From positions 1 to 35,784 of the forward strand of contig QCLX01000015.1 in assembly GCA_003214215.1 (NCBI GenBank): a stretch of DNA of 35,784 nt, given 5' to 3'. Positions 17,488-27,987 of the stretch are shown here, piece by piece. The notes beneath the pieces were generated by a model. It ran no database searches. It had not been told where the DNA came from and saw nothing but the letters and a program-made list of their open reading frames with translations. Position 1 is the stretch's first letter, and every line of letters begins with the position of its first letter. Made by a program: the position numbers and the translations under genes. This stretch comes from Prochlorococcus sp. AG-418-G18 (GTDB taxonomy: Bacteria; Cyanobacteriota; Cyanobacteriia; PCC-6307; Cyanobiaceae).

Positions 17488-18687
17488 TTATTTAAGAATT
17501 TTAGAAACAACACCAGCACCAATAGTTCTTCCACCTTCACGGATTGCAAATCGCATACCCTGTTCAATAGCTACGGGACAAATTAATTCACCAGTCATTT
17601 TGATTCTGTCTCCAGGCATAACCATTTCAACGTTAGAGCCATCATCAGAGGTAAATGCTGTGATTTGACCTGTCACGTCAGTTGTTCTGATGTAAAACTG
17701 AGGTCTGTACCCTGCGAAGAAAGGTGTATGTCTTCCACCCTCCTCTTTTTTAAGGACATAAACTTCTCCCTCAAACTGAGTATGAGGAGTAATAGATCCC
17801 TTCTTAACAAGTACCATGCCTCTCTCAATATCTTCTTTTTGAACACCACGCAAAAGTAAACCAACGTTATCGCCTGCCATACCTTCATCAAGAAGTTTCC
17901 TGAACATTTCAACGCCAGTAACGGTTGTTAATCTTGTATCTCTTATTCCAACTATTTCAACTTCTTCTCCAACCTTAACTTTACCTCTCTCAATTCTTCC
18001 AGTAGCAACAGTTCCTCTACCAGTAATTGAAAAAACATCTTCAACAGCCATCAAGAACGGTTTATCAACTTCTCTTTCAGGTTCAGGAATGCTTGAATCA
18101 ACTGCTTTCATTAATTCTTCAATTTTTGATTCCCAAGTAGAATCTCCCTCAAGAGCTTTTAAACCTGAGACTTGAACGATAGGAATATCATCTCCGGGAA
18201 AGTCATAGCTATCCAGTAGTTCTCTGATTTCCATTTCAACAAGCTCGATAATTTCTTCATCATCGACCATATCGCATTTATTTAGAGCTACTACAAGAGC
18301 AGGAACTCCAACCTGTTTAGCCAGAAGAATATGCTCTTTTGTTTGCGCCATAGGACCATCTGTGGCTGCACAAACTAAAATAGCACCGTCCATTTGGGCG
18401 GCTCCTGTAATCATGTTTTTTACATAATCAGCATGTCCTGGACAATCGACATGGGCGTAATGTCTGCCTTCTGTTTCATATTCGACATGAGCTGTATTAA
18501 TAGTAATGCCACGCTCTCTTTCCTCGGGAGCACCATCAATGTCTCCGTAGTCTTGAGCTTGAGCTTGACCTTTTTTGGCTAATACATTTGTAATAGCGGC
18601 AGTTAGTGTTGTTTTTCCATGATCAACATGGCCAATAGTGCCTATGTTGACATGTGGTTTGTTCCTTTCGAACTTCTCGCGAGCCAT
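17488..18687 (-). CDS. tuf: Elongation factor Tu
   Basis: EF-Tu delivers aminoacyl-tRNA to the ribosome as a GTP complex. The 399-residue protein has the G domain motifs [18 protein letters not shown] and NKCD, with the RGITI switch I segment. Domains 2 and 3 follow, ending in the invariant [15 protein letters not shown]. The start ATG 18687 gives the typical [21 protein letters not shown]-terminus. It lies 45 nt after fusA. A weak 9-bp stem (ATTCTTAAA/TTTAAGAAT, 17474-17499) overlaps the stop codon. Confidence 0.99.
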   Translation of the reverse strand: MAREKFERNKPHVNIGTIGHVDHGKTTLTAAITNVLAKKGQAQAQDYGDIDGAPEERERGITINTAHVEYETEGRHYAHVDCPGHADYVKNMITGAAQMDGAILVCAATDGPMAQTKEHILLAKQVGVPALVVALNKCDMVDDEEIIELVEMEIRELLDSYDFPGDDIPIVQVSGLKALEGDSTWESKIEELMKAVDSSIPEPEREVDKPFLMAVEDVFSITGRGTVATGRIERGKVKVGEEVEIVGIRDTRLTTVTGVEMFRKLLDEGMAGDNVGLLLRGVQKEDIERGMVLVKKGSITPHTQFEGEVYVLKKEEGGRHTPFFAGYRPQFYIRTTDVTGQITAFTSDDGSNVEMVMPGDRIKMTGELICPVAIEQGMRFAIREGGRTIGAGVVSKILK

Positions 18688-18732
18688 TTTGAATTAAAGA
18701 ATCGAGGGTTAAAGAGTGTTTTAGTTTAGAGA

Positions 18733-20808
18733 TCAGGAGTTGCCCTGATTCTTGGAAATGATAGCTTCAGCAACATTACGAGGAACTTCCTCATAATTTG
18801 CGAACTCCATTGAAAATATACCCCGACCTTGAGTCATTGATCGGAGTTGAGTAGCATAACCGAACATTTCGGCTAAGGGCACTTTGGCTTGTACCTTAGA
18901 CAATCCATCATCAACAGATTGTCCTTCTACTTGACCTCTTCTAGAAGAGAGATCACCAATTACAGATCCAAGAAAGTCGTCAGGACTTTCGACCTCAACT
19001 TTCATCATAGGCTCTAAAAGGACAGGATTGCATTTTTTAACCCCGTCTTTAAAAGCCATGGAACCTGCAATTTTGAAGGCCATTTCAGATGAGTCTACAT
19101 CGTGGAATGAACCATCGACTAGTGTTACTTTTACATCAATGAGTGGATAACCGGCAAGAACCCCAGATTCACAGGTTTCTTTCATTCCATTAGAAGCAGG
19201 ACCAATATACTCTTTTGGTACAGCTCCGCCAACAATTTTGTTTACGAATTCGAAACCTTTACCAACTTCAGCAGGTTCCATTTCAATAATTACATGGCCA
19301 TATTGACCTTTTCCTCCAGTCTGTCTTGCATATTTACCTTCACCTTTAGAACTAGACCTAATGGTCTCTCTATATGAGACCTGAGGAGCCCCTATATTTG
19401 CTTCAACCTTAAATTCCCTCAACATTCTGTCAACGAGGATTTCTAAGTGCAACTCCCCCATACCAGCAATTACAGTTTGATTTGTCTCAGGATCTGTACT
19501 TACCCTAAAGGTTGGATCCTCTTCAGACAAAGCTGTTAAAGCTTTTGATAATTTTTCCATATCCCCTTTAGTTTTTGGCTCAACGGCTACGGATATGACT
19601 GGTTCTGGTATAAATAAAGTTTCCAAAACAATGGGATCTTCTGTATTACATAAAGTGTCACCAGTTGTTGTATTCTTGAGACCTAATACAGCTCCTAAAT
19701 CTCCAGCCCTCAATTCATCAACCTCCTCTCTTTCATCAGCCTTTAGAATTACCAATCTAGAAATTCTCTCTTTAGCATCTTTAGTAGAATTCATAACATA
19801 ACTTCCTTTGGAAAGGACGCCTGAATACATCCTTACAAAAGTTAATTTCCCATAGGGATCAGACATAACTTTGAAAGCTAATGCACTAAAAGGAGCATTA
19901 TCATCTGAAGGCCTTACATCTTCTTTACCACTTGGTAAAACACCTTGTATTGGTTTCACATCAACAGGAGCTGGTAAGTAATCAACCACAGCATCTAAAA
20001 CAAGTTGAACTCCTTTATTCTTAAAAGCTGACCCACAAAGAACAGGGACTAATCCATGTTTTAAAACACCTTCCCTAATACCTTTTTTAAGTTGTTTTTC
20101 GGATAATTCTCCGGTTTCAAGGAAAATTTCAATTAACTCTTCATCATTTTCTGCAACGCTTTCCATCAACTTATTTCTCCACTCAGCAGCTTCCTCCTCC
20201 ATGTCAGATGGAATTGGTGCTTCTTCAATATCAGTACCCAAGTCATTTTTGTAAAGATATGCTTTGTTGGCTACTAAATCGATGATGCCTGTTAGATCAC
20301 CTTCAGCACCAATAGGTAACTGAATTGGGAGTGCATTTGCCTTCAGTCGGTCTTTAATCTGTTTGTTAACTTTTAGAAAATCTGCGCCAGTCCTGTCCAT
20401 TTTATTAACAAAAACCATTCTTGGGACAGAGTATCTATCTGCTTGACGCCAAACCGTTTCGGATTGAGGCTGCACTCCACCAACTGCGCAAAATACAGCT
20501 ATGACACCGTCCAAGACTCGCATTGATCTTTCCACTTCAATAGTAAAATCGACGTGTCCAGGAGTATCAATAATATTAATTCTATGATCTTGCCAACTAG
20601 TAGATATTGCGGCAGCAGTAATAGTTATTCCTCTTTCTCGTTCTTGCGCCATCCAATCTGTTACAGCAGCACCATCATGAACTTCTCCTATCTTGTGAAC
20701 AACGCCTGAATAAAACAAGATTCTTTCTGTAGTTGTTGTCTTCCCTGCATCAATATGAGCGGCTATACCTATATTTCTTACTCGTTCTAGGGGAAAGTCG
20801 CGTGCCAA
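18733..20808 (-). CDS. fusA: Elongation factor G
   Basis: EF-G drives ribosomal translocation and, with RRF, ribosome recycling. At 691 residues the length is normal. The G domain has [23 protein letters not shown] and [10 protein letters not shown]. Domain III has [20 protein letters not shown] and [13 protein letters not shown]; domain IV has the loop with [12 protein letters not shown]; domain V has [10 protein letters not shown] and [15 protein letters not shown]. It sits between rpsG and tuf in the str operon, 97 nt after rpsG. It is a single canonical copy with no visible damage. Confidence 0.99.
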   Translation of the reverse strand: MARDFPLERVRNIGIAAHIDAGKTTTTERILFYSGVVHKIGEVHDGAAVTDWMAQERERGITITAAAISTSWQDHRINIIDTPGHVDFTIEVERSMRVLDGVIAVFCAVGGVQPQSETVWRQADRYSVPRMVFVNKMDRTGADFLKVNKQIKDRLKANALPIQLPIGAEGDLTGIIDLVANKAYLYKNDLGTDIEEAPIPSDMEEEAAEWRNKLMESVAENDEELIEIFLETGELSEKQLKKGIREGVLKHGLVPVLCGSAFKNKGVQLVLDAVVDYLPAPVDVKPIQGVLPSGKEDVRPSDDNAPFSALAFKVMSDPYGKLTFVRMYSGVLSKGSYVMNSTKDAKERISRLVILKADEREEVDELRAGDLGAVLGLKNTTTGDTLCNTEDPIVLETLFIPEPVISVAVEPKTKGDMEKLSKALTALSEEDPTFRVSTDPETNQTVIAGMGELHLEILVDRMLREFKVEANIGAPQVSYRETIRSSSKGEGKYARQTGGKGQYGHVIIEMEPAEVGKGFEFVNKIVGGAVPKEYIGPASNGMKETCESGVLAGYPLIDVKVTLVDGSFHDVDSSEMAFKIAGSMAFKDGVKKCNPVLLEPMMKVEVESPDDFLGSVIGDLSSRRGQVEGQSVDDGLSKVQAKVPLAEMFGYATQLRSMTQGRGIFSMEFANYEEVPRNVAEAIISKNQGNS

Positions 20809-20905
20809 TTTAAGAGCTCCAAATAAAATAATTTTTGAAAAATATAGTTCACTTTAAAAGCAAACTTTAATCATAATAAACTACTTAAGTACCTTTTTGA
20901 TGAAA

Positions 20906-21376
20906 TTAATATCTGTAATGTGCAAAAGCTTTATTAGCTTCTGCCATTTTATGAGTGTCTTCTCTTTTTTTAACTGCACTTCCAGTTTCATTTGCTGCAT
21001 CCATTAACTCACCAGCAAGTTTTTGGGACATACTTTTGCCATTCCTTGCACGTGAGAATGTAACAAGCCATCTTAATGCCATCGCTGTACCCCTCTCTTG
21101 ACGTACTTCCATAGGTACTTGATATGTAGCACCCCCAACTCTTCTAGCTCTTACCTCGACAAGAGGAGTAGCATTTTTTACAGCTGTTTCAAACAATTCA
21201 ACAGCATTGCCGCCAGTTCTTTCACTAATTAGTGAAAAAGCATCAGACAATATTTTTTGAGCTGTAGATTTCTTACCATGTTTCATCAATCTAGAAATCA
21301 TCATTGAAGCTAGACGACTATTAAATTGGGGATCTGGAAGAACTGGTCTTTTTACTGCTGCGTTACGACGTGACAT
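20906..21376 (-). CDS. rpsG: 30S ribosomal protein S7
   Basis: 156 residues, the standard length. S7 nucleates assembly of the 30S head and contacts E-site tRNA. Conserved parts are [34 protein letters not shown], the beta hairpin [20 protein letters not shown], and [17 protein letters not shown], ending with [15 protein letters not shown]. It lies 24 nt downstream of rpsL in the str operon. Confidence 0.99.
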   Translation of the reverse strand: MSRRNAAVKRPVLPDPQFNSRLASMMISRLMKHGKKSTAQKILSDAFSLISERTGGNAVELFETAVKNATPLVEVRARRVGGATYQVPMEVRQERGTAMALRWLVTFSRARNGKSMSQKLAGELMDAANETGSAVKKREDTHKMAEANKAFAHYRY

Positions 21377-21400
21377 GTTTCTAAAAGTACTGTTTACAAA

Positions 21401-21775
21401 TTAATCTTTTGGAGCTTTTGCTCCATATTTAGATCTGGATTGACGTCTATCTTTGACTCCAGCCGTATCTAAAGTTCCCCTAATTATATGATATCTAACT
21501 CCTGGCAAATCCTTAACTCTTCCTCCCCTAAGTAAAACTACAGAGTGTTCTTGCAAATTATGTCCAATTCCAGGAATATAAGCTGTTACTTCGAAACCTG
21601 AAGTCAATCTTACCCTTGCGACTTTTCTTAGAGCTGAATTAGGTTTCTTAGGTGTTGATGTATAAACTCTCGTACATACCCCTCGTCTTTCAGGGCAAGC
21701 TTTTAATGCAGGAGATTTTGTTTTCTTTGTCAGACGTTTTCTTTCTGAACCTACTAATTGTGAGATGGTTGGCAT
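21401..21775 (-). CDS. rpsL: 30S ribosomal protein S12
   Basis: 124 residues. S12 lies at the decoding centre and controls accuracy. The near-invariant core is present: [17 protein letters not shown], with the lysine at the classical streptomycin site, and [20 protein letters not shown] with the conserved PGVRYH. The C-terminal [12 protein letters not shown] is typical of cyanobacteria. It is the first gene of the str operon and is divergent from gltB across a 194-nt spacer. Confidence 0.99.
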   Translation of the reverse strand: MPTISQLVGSERKRLTKKTKSPALKACPERRGVCTRVYTSTPKKPNSALRKVARVRLTSGFEVTAYIPGIGHNLQEHSVVLLRGGRVKDLPGVRYHIIRGTLDTAGVKDRRQSRSKYGAKAPKD

Positions 21776-21841
21776 CTAATATACTTAGATAAAAATAAAT
21801 ATCTAACCATCATAACCTTTTATGAGTACCAACTAAAACTT

Positions 21842-21870
21842 TTTGTTTATTTTTTTTTTAAATTTGTCAA
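21842..21870 (-). promoter_or_regulatory. Candidate str-operon promoter
   Basis: On the minus strand a perfect TTGACA (-35 type) occupies 21870-21865, followed after 15 nt of almost pure A by TAAACA, a weak -10 candidate, at 21849-21844. The spacing is short of ideal. A start about 10 nt downstream would give an rpsL leader of about 60 nt. Only the -35 match is strong. Confidence 0.3.
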
Positions 21871-21926
21871 ATTAAAATTCTTTGGTAAATATTCATTATC
21901 TTTAGATTTATTTACATATTTATTTT

Positions 21927-21932
21927 TATAAT
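21927..21932 (+). promoter_or_regulatory. Candidate -10 box of gltB
   Basis: An exact TATAAT lies 37 nt before the gltB ATG in the rpsL-gltB spacer. No clear TTGACA occurs at 16-18 nt upstream, so an activator-dependent or -35-independent promoter would be needed. A GTA-N8-TTA sequence at 21885-21898 is close to, but does not match, the NtcA consensus GTA-N8-TAC. Confidence 0.4.
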
Positions 21933-21969
21933 AGAAATACATAAATAACTAAATTGAATTAAATAATCT

Positions 21970-24900
21970 ATGGGAGAGAGTATCAAAAGAATCGTTGAGC
22001 CATATCAAGATAGTTATTCCCCAAATGGAATAATTGGGGAGAAAGATGCGTGTGGAGTTGGTTTCATAGCAAATATTAACGGGATAGAAAGTAACTGGAT
22101 CCTAAAACAATCCCTGAAAGGCCTTAAGTGCATGGAGCATAGAGGTGGTTGTGGAGGGGATAGTGATTCAGGAGATGGAGCAGGTATTTTATGTTCAATT
22201 CCATGGGAATATTTAGAAGGGGAAATTAATCTAAAAAATACTAAAGAACTTAATAGAGGATTAGGCATGGTTTTTATGCCTAATAAAAATGAAAAAATTG
22301 AATTATGTAAATCAATATGTGATCAGGAAGCAGAAAAATTAAAAGTCAACAAAACATCTTGGAGAAAAGTACCTGTCAATAATGAAATCTTAGGTCCTTT
22401 AGCTAAAGCAAATGCTCCATTCATCTGTCAGTGGATTTTATATATAGATAAAAAAGATCATCAAGATGTTGAAAAGCTTTTATTTCAATTAAGAAAAAGA
22501 ATTGAAAAAAAAATAAGAGAAACTTTCAAAAACCATGTTGGAGATTGTGAATTTTATTTTGCCTCACTAAGTTCTCAAACAGTTGTTTATAAAGGTATGG
22601 TTCGTTCTGAAATACTATCTGAGTTTTATCATGATCTAAAAGAAGAAAACTTTAAAGTTTCATTTTCTGTTTATCATCGTAGATTTAGTACCAATACACT
22701 TCCAAAATGGCCACTAGCTCAGCCCATGAGATTTTTGGGTCATAATGGAGAAATAAATACTCTCTTAGGTAATATTAATTGGGCTAAAGCTTCAGAAACA
22801 CACATAGATGATTTTTGGGGAGAGTTATCTAACGAAATCAAGCCAATCGTAGATATTAATAAAAGTGATTCATCAAATCTTGATGCAACTCTTGAAATCA
22901 ATATTCGTTCAGGTCAGCCCATTACTGACTCATTATTAAAACTTGTTCCTGAAGCATTTAGAGATCAACCTGAACTTGACCATAGGGAAGATATAAAAGC
23001 TTTTTATGAATATTCTGCAAGCCTACAAGAAGCTTGGGATGGTCCAGCACTCCTTGTATTTGCTGATGGAAATTTTGTCGGAGCAACGCTCGATAGAAAT
23101 GGCCTAAGACCAGCACGATATTCAATCACAAATGATGGTTTTGTAATAATGGGTTCTGAAACAGGAGTGGTAGATCTTGAAGAAGAAAGGGTAATAGAAA
23201 AAGGTCGATTAGGACCGGGACAAATGTTGGCAGTTGATTTTCATCAAAGTAAAATCCTAAGAAATTGGGAGGTAAAATCTGAAGCAGCTCAAAGGCATGA
23301 TTATAAAAAACTTCTCAATAAAAGAACCATAAAAATAGAAAATAATGAATGGATTCAAGACTGCAAACTAAAAGACCTTGAGTTGTTACAACAACAAACT
23401 GCATACGGTTTTTCGGCGGAAGATAATGATCTTATTTTGGATTCAATGGCTTCATTAGCTAAAGAGCCTACTTATTGCATGGGCGATGACATCCCATTAG
23501 CAGTGCTTTCATCAAAACCACATATTTTATATGACTATTTCAAGCAAAGATTTGCTCAGGTAACTAATCCTCCAATAGATCCTCTTCGTGAAAAACTTGT
23601 GATGAGTCTTGAAATGCATCTTGGAGAAAGATGTTCACCATTTGAAATTAAAGATCTTAAACCTTTTGTTCATTTACAGAGTCCGATTCTCAATGAAGAA
23701 GAACTGATTTCAATTAAAAAATCAAAAATTAAATCTCAAACAATTTCAACCTTGTATGAAATCGACCAAGGAATCAAAGGATTTGAAGGTAAATTAAATG
23801 ATATTTGCGAGCAAAGTGAAAAAGCAGTTAATAATGGATGCGCTTTAATCATTATTTCTGATAAAGGAGTAAACTCAACAAAAAGTTTTATTCCCCCTCT
23901 CTTAGCTATAGGTGCAATTCATCATTATCTTCTTAAAAAAGAAACAAGATTAAAAGCCTCCCTAGTAATTGAGACTGGTCAATGTTGGAGTACTCATCAT
24001 TTAGCATGCCTGATTGGATATGGAGTTAGTGCGGTTTGCCCTTGGCTAATATTTGAATCAGGGAGACATTGGTTAAAGCATCCTAAGACTCAAAAACTAA
24101 TAGAGAGCAAAAAAATTGATTCATTATCAAAAGAAAAGGTTCAGACCAACATTAAAAAAGCTTTAGAAGATGGCTTACGAAAAATACTTTCTAAAATAGG
24201 TATTTCACTGCTTTCTAGTTACCACGGGGCTCAGATTTTTGAAGCGGTAGGTTTAGGCTCTGATTTAATCAAAATTGGTTTCGACGGGACAACAAGTCGA
24301 ATTGCTGGAATAACTTTAAAAGAATTAGCTAATGAATCAATTTCAATTCACACAAAAGCTTATCCAGAAATTGACCTGAAAAAACTCGAATTTTTAGGAT
24401 TTGTGCAATTCAGAAATTATGGAGAATATCACTCAAATAATCCTGAAATGTCAAAGGCACTCCATTCTGCGGTCAAACAAGGGCCAGGTTATGACCACTT
24501 TAAACTGTACAAAGAACTGATTAGTAAGAGACCAACAACTGCTCTAAGAGACTTACTGACAATAAATTCTAATAGGGAAAGCATCCCAATAAGTGAAGTT
24601 GAAAGTGTTGAATCAATTTGCAAACGGTTTTGTACAGGAGGAATGAGTTTAGGTGCTTTATCTAGAGAGGCGCATGAAGTTTTAGCAGTTGCAATGAATA
24701 GAATTGGTGGAAAAAGTAATAGTGGTGAAGGGGGAGAAGATCCAGCTCGTTTTAATGTTCTAAATGATATTGATGAAAATACTCAATCAGCAACTTTGCC
24801 ATTTATAAAAGGTCTAGAAAATGGAGATACGGCTTGCTCTGCTATAAAGCAAATCGCCTCGGGAAGATTTGGAGTTACCCCTGAATATCTTAGAAGTGGT

Positions 24901-26544
24901 AAACAACTTGAAATTAAAATGGCCCAAGGTGCAAAGCCAGGGGAAGGCGGTCAACTTCCTGGCCCAAAAGTCGATTCCTACATAGCAAAACTCAGGAATA
25001 GTAAGCCTGGCGTGGCTTTAATTTCTCCACCTCCGCATCATGATATTTACTCAATTGAAGATTTAGCGCAACTTATTCATGATCTTCATCAAGTTCATCC
25101 TAAAGCAAAAGTAAGTGTAAAACTTGTTTCTGAAATTGGTATTGGAACTATAGCTGCGGGAGTAAGTAAAGCAAACGCAGATGTCATACAAATCTCTGGC
25201 CATGATGGAGGAACAGGTGCTTCTCCCTTGAGCTCCATTAAGCACGCTGGATTGCCTTGGGAACTTGGTTTAGCAGAGGTACATAAATCTCTTCTTGATA
25301 ATAATCTGCGCGACAGAGTACTTTTAAGAACAGATGGTGGGCTTAAAACAGGATGGGATGTTGTCATTGCTGCTCTTTTGGGGGCAGAAGAATATGGATT
25401 TGGATCAGTCGCAATGATTGCTGAGGGATGCGTTATGGCAAGAGTTTGCCATAAAAATACTTGTCCTGTTGGCGTAGCAACACAAAAAGAAGAATTAAGA
25501 AAAAGGTTTAAAGGTTTACCAGATAACGTTGTTAACTTTTTTATCTATATTGCTGAAGAAATAAGACAAATATTAAGTACCATTGGTGTCAAAACAATGG
25601 AAGAATTAATTGGTAACAAAGAATTTCTGACCACAAGAAATATTAGTTTGCCTAAAACGGAAAATATCGATCTAACTTCTCTTGTTAACAATGAGATTAG
25701 CTATAAAGATAGATCATGGATAAAACATTCAAACAATGCTCATGATAATGGAACTGTATTGGAAGACTCGATTTTAACGGATGCTCAATTCATAAATGCG
25801 CTCTCTACTCATGGAGAATTCAATAAAAAAATTGAAATCAAAAATACCGATAGAAGTGTTTGTGCAAAAATTTCAGGAGAGCTTGCTCAGAATTATGGAA
25901 ATAAGGGCTTTGAGGGAGCAATTAATCTAATTTTTAAAGGTCATGCAGGTCAAAGCTTTGGAGCCTTTTTATTAAAAGGAATGATTATTAAATTAATTGG
26001 AGAAGCAAATGATTATGTATGCAAAGGGATGAATGGAGGAATGCTAACCATAATTCCGCCCAGAATAGATAATAATTCATCGGGGCAAGTCATTTTGGGT
26101 AATACTTGTCTTTATGGCGCTACGGGAGGAAAGTTATATGCGTTGGGTAAATCAGGTGAAAGGTTTGCCGTAAGAAATAGTGGAGCAGTAGCTGTAACTG
26201 AAGGTGCAGGAGATCATTGCTGTGAATATATGACAGGAGGCAAAATTGTAATTCTTGGCTCTATAGGAAGAAATATCGGAGCAGGAATGACTGGGGGGGT
26301 AGCATTTATACTTGATGAAAAAAATGATGTAGAGAAAAAGGTAAATAGAGAAATAGTAAGTATCTATGAAATTAGTACCCCCAAACAAGAACAAATTTTG
26401 TTAGAAATCATTAACGATTATTATCACAAAACGCAGAGTCCTAAAGCAGCTAATCTTCTTAAAGATTGGAGTAATTTTAAAACTTTATTCAAAGTAATAG
26501 TACCTCCCAGTGAGCAAGAAATGCTTGGATTAAAAAATCAATAA
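21970..26544 (+). CDS. gltB: Ferredoxin-dependent glutamate synthase (Fd-GOGAT)
   Basis: Transfers the glutamine amide to 2-oxoglutarate using electrons from photosynthetically reduced ferredoxin; with glutamine synthetase it is the main ammonium assimilation route. The 1524-residue protein (also called glsF/gltS) has a class II glutaminase domain whose catalytic Cys is C28 (EKDACGVGFIANI), implying removal of a 27-residue propeptide. A central domain and an FMN-binding synthase barrel follow (GGKSNSGEGGEDPARF, QISGHDGGTGASPLSSIKHA). The 3Fe-4S cysteines are C1154, C1160 and C1165, with the family spacing. A C-terminal GXGXG-type beta-helix completes it. No small NADPH subunit is adjacent, which fits the ferredoxin type. 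The stop codon directly abuts the ATG of the next gene. Confidence 0.97.
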   Translation: MGESIKRIVEPYQDSYSPNGIIGEKDACGVGFIANINGIESNWILKQSLKGLKCMEHRGGCGGDSDSGDGAGILCSIPWEYLEGEINLKNTKELNRGLGMVFMPNKNEKIELCKSICDQEAEKLKVNKTSWRKVPVNNEILGPLAKANAPFICQWILYIDKKDHQDVEKLLFQLRKRIEKKIRETFKNHVGDCEFYFASLSSQTVVYKGMVRSEILSEFYHDLKEENFKVSFSVYHRRFSTNTLPKWPLAQPMRFLGHNGEINTLLGNINWAKASETHIDDFWGELSNEIKPIVDINKSDSSNLDATLEINIRSGQPITDSLLKLVPEAFRDQPELDHREDIKAFYEYSASLQEAWDGPALLVFADGNFVGATLDRNGLRPARYSITNDGFVIMGSETGVVDLEEERVIEKGRLGPGQMLAVDFHQSKILRNWEVKSEAAQRHDYKKLLNKRTIKIENNEWIQDCKLKDLELLQQQTAYGFSAEDNDLILDSMASLAKEPTYCMGDDIPLAVLSSKPHILYDYFKQRFAQVTNPPIDPLREKLVMSLEMHLGERCSPFEIKDLKPFVHLQSPILNEEELISIKKSKIKSQTISTLYEIDQGIKGFEGKLNDICEQSEKAVNNGCALIIISDKGVNSTKSFIPPLLAIGAIHHYLLKKETRLKASLVIETGQCWSTHHLACLIGYGVSAVCPWLIFESGRHWLKHPKTQKLIESKKIDSLSKEKVQTNIKKALEDGLRKILSKIGISLLSSYHGAQIFEAVGLGSDLIKIGFDGTTSRIAGITLKELANESISIHTKAYPEIDLKKLEFLGFVQFRNYGEYHSNNPEMSKALHSAVKQGPGYDHFKLYKELISKRPTTALRDLLTINSNRESIPISEVESVESICKRFCTGGMSLGALSREAHEVLAVAMNRIGGKSNSGEGGEDPARFNVLNDIDENTQSATLPFIKGLENGDTACSAIKQIASGRFGVTPEYLRSGKQLEIKMAQGAKPGEGGQLPGPKVDSYIAKLRNSKPGVALISPPPHHDIYSIEDLAQLIHDLHQVHPKAKVSVKLVSEIGIGTIAAGVSKANADVIQISGHDGGTGASPLSSIKHAGLPWELGLAEVHKSLLDNNLRDRVLLRTDGGLKTGWDVVIAALLGAEEYGFGSVAMIAEGCVMARVCHKNTCPVGVATQKEELRKRFKGLPDNVVNFFIYIAEEIRQILSTIGVKTMEELIGNKEFLTTRNISLPKTENIDLTSLVNNEISYKDRSWIKHSNNAHDNGTVLEDSILTDAQFINALSTHGEFNKKIEIKNTDRSVCAKISGELAQNYGNKGFEGAINLIFKGHAGQSFGAFLLKGMIIKLIGEANDYVCKGMNGGMLTIIPPRIDNNSSGQVILGNTCLYGATGGKLYALGKSGERFAVRNSGAVAVTEGAGDHCCEYMTGGKIVILGSIGRNIGAGMTGGVAFILDEKNDVEKKVNREIVSIYEISTPKQEQILLEIINDYYHKTQSPKAANLLKDWSNFKTLFKVIVPPSEQEMLGLKNQ

Positions 26545-26841
26545 ATGCCAATTTTTGTAAAAACAGAGATTATTAAAAAGGAATTTATTAGCAACAACAA
26601 ATTTAAAAAGAAATTAATAGATAAGCATAAATTGTGGATAAAAGAATTAACAAAAGCTGGAATTAATGTAAAAAGTGGATTTTTAGTAAATGAAATTAAG
26701 GAACCTGGAGCCGGTGGTCTCTTGATAATAGAAGTAAAAACTTATGAAGAGGCACTAAAAATCATTAAGGAAGATCCAATGATTAAAAATAAAATAGTTG
26801 ATTGGAAATTAAATGAATGGATTGATATTTCTAAAGAATAA
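26545..26841 (+). CDS. YciI-like (YCII-related) domain protein
   Basis: 98 residues matching the YciI-like small dimeric alpha/beta-barrel pattern: DKHKLWIKELTKAGINVKSG, GAGGLLIIEVKTYEEALKII, then EDPMIKNKIVDWKLNEW. YciI-like proteins have been linked to small-molecule or dehydrochlorinase-type chemistry, but most have no known role. The ATG follows the gltB TAA with no gap (TAAATG), so expression should be tied to Fd-GOGAT by translational coupling. It converges on lipA, with 5 nt between stops. The family call is moderate and the function is unknown. Confidence 0.75.
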   Translation: MPIFVKTEIIKKEFISNNKFKKKLIDKHKLWIKELTKAGINVKSGFLVNEIKEPGAGGLLIIEVKTYEEALKIIKEDPMIKNKIVDWKLNEWIDISKE

Positions 26842-26846
26842 TGCGC

Positions 26847-27779
26847 TTATCTTGGATATTTTTTCATTAATTTTTGAATCTCTTCAGCATGATAACTACT
26901 TCGCGTTAAAGGAGAACTTACTACTTGCATAAAACCAAGATTATCTTCTCCAAACAATTTGAAGAAATTAAATTTTGAAGGACTTACAAATCTTTGGACA
27001 GGTAAATGTTTTGGACCTGGAGATAAATATTGACCAATAGTAACTATATCTACAAAATGATTTTTTAAATCAGAAAGAAGATTTAAAACCTCATGATCAC
27101 TTTCTCCTAATCCCAACATAAAACCGGATTTTGTATAGACACTCGGAAAATATTCTCTTGTGCGCTTCAATAAATCTAAAGTTCTTTGATAATTTCCTTG
27201 AGGCCGTACTTTTCTATATAAACCTTTTACAGTTTCAATATTATGATTCAGAACATTTGGTTTTGAATCTAAAACCAATTCAAGCGCTTGCCAGTTGCCA
27301 CATAAATCAGGAATTAATAGTTCAATAGTTGTCTCTGGAGATTTTTTTCTTACTTCCGAAACGCATTGAAAAAACTGTGATGCCCCTCCGTCATCAAGAT
27401 CATCTCTGTTTACTGATGTAATAACTACATGTTTGAGATTCATCCTAGAAACAGCCTCTGCCAAACGATGAGGTTCAGTTGGATCCAAATCTCTTTTGGA
27501 TCTATCAAAATTAATATCGCAATACGGACATGCTCTAGTACAACCAGGACCCATGATTAAAAAAGTCGCAGTCCCACTTGCAAAACATTCTCCAATATTT
27601 GGACAGCTTGCTTCCTGACAAACCGTATTTAATTTTAAATCACTTAATAAATTTGCGGTATTACCTATCCTCTCAAATTGAGGAGCCTTTACCCTTAACC
27701 ACTCTGGTTTTGTTGCCGCATTTTTGGAAATACTTGTCAAATTAATTTGATCAGCTTCATATAAATAAATTTTAATCAA
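26847..27779 (-). CDS. lipA: Lipoyl synthase
   Basis: A radical SAM enzyme that inserts two sulfurs into protein-bound octanoyl groups to make the lipoyl cofactor of pyruvate dehydrogenase and the glycine cleavage system. Both clusters are visible: the auxiliary 4Fe-4S motif C54-x4-C59-x5-C65 ([12 protein letters not shown]) and the radical SAM motif C80-x3-C84-x2-C87 (CTRACPYC). The C-terminal RSSYHAEE carries the conserved serine that ligates the auxiliary cluster. Of the 310 residues, the first ~22 lie upstream of the conserved [11 protein letters not shown] and the start could be slightly later. A 190-nt spacer separates it from the divergent recombinase-like gene. Confidence 0.95.
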   Translation of the reverse strand: MIKIYLYEADQINLTSISKNAATKPEWLRVKAPQFERIGNTANLLSDLKLNTVCQEASCPNIGECFASGTATFLIMGPGCTRACPYCDINFDRSKRDLDPTEPHRLAEAVSRMNLKHVVITSVNRDDLDDGGASQFFQCVSEVRKKSPETTIELLIPDLCGNWQALELVLDSKPNVLNHNIETVKGLYRKVRPQGNYQRTLDLLKRTREYFPSVYTKSGFMLGLGESDHEVLNLLSDLKNHFVDIVTIGQYLSPGPKHLPVQRFVSPSKFNFFKLFGEDNLGFMQVVSSPLTRSSYHAEEIQKLMKKYPR

Positions 27780-27868
27780 AATTTCGTTTTTTTACTATTT
27801 AAATTCATCTGTAGTAAAAGAAATATTATTCATTCACCTAATTTTCAATAAAAACTCTGAAATCTTTA

Positions 27869-27987
27869 TGTTCTATAATCTTTAATAGAACATTTTCTAG
27901 AACATAATTTTTAGAACAGTAAAAAAACATCAATTAAATTTCTAAACACAAATTTTAAAATCTATTAGATTGTTTTTTTTGTTCTAT
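27869..27987. promoter_or_regulatory. Cluster of five TAGAACA heptamers (candidate operator)
   Basis: The heptamer TAGAACA occurs directly at 27886-27892, 27898-27904 and 27912-27918, and inverted (TGTTCTA) at 27869-27875 and 27980-27986. The first inverted and first direct copies form an 8-bp dyad (TGTTCTAT / ATAGAACA) with an 8-nt spacer, and TTCTAGAA at 27895-27902 is itself a palindrome. The last copy falls inside the longest possible reading frame of the next gene, which argues that translation starts further downstream. A LexA-like site was considered because TGTTCT resembles one half of the cyanobacterial LexA box, but the other half and spacing do not fit. Confidence 0.55.
27913..27985. 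repeat. Long-range imperfect inverted repeat upstream of recombinase-like gene
   Basis: AGAACAGTAAAAAAACA at 27913-27929 and TGTTTTTTTTGTTCT at 27971-27985 are near reverse complements (AGAACA and AAAAAACA ends match, with a 2-nt difference in the middle), separated by 41 nt. Part of the match is simple A/T runs, so its significance depends on the GAACA ends. Confidence 0.4.

Noticed and set aside
21885-21898. NtcA-like site upstream of gltB (GTA-N8-TTA)
   Set aside because: The right half lacks TAC, and its distance from the TATAAT box (28 nt) does not match the class II NtcA arrangement of about 22 nt.
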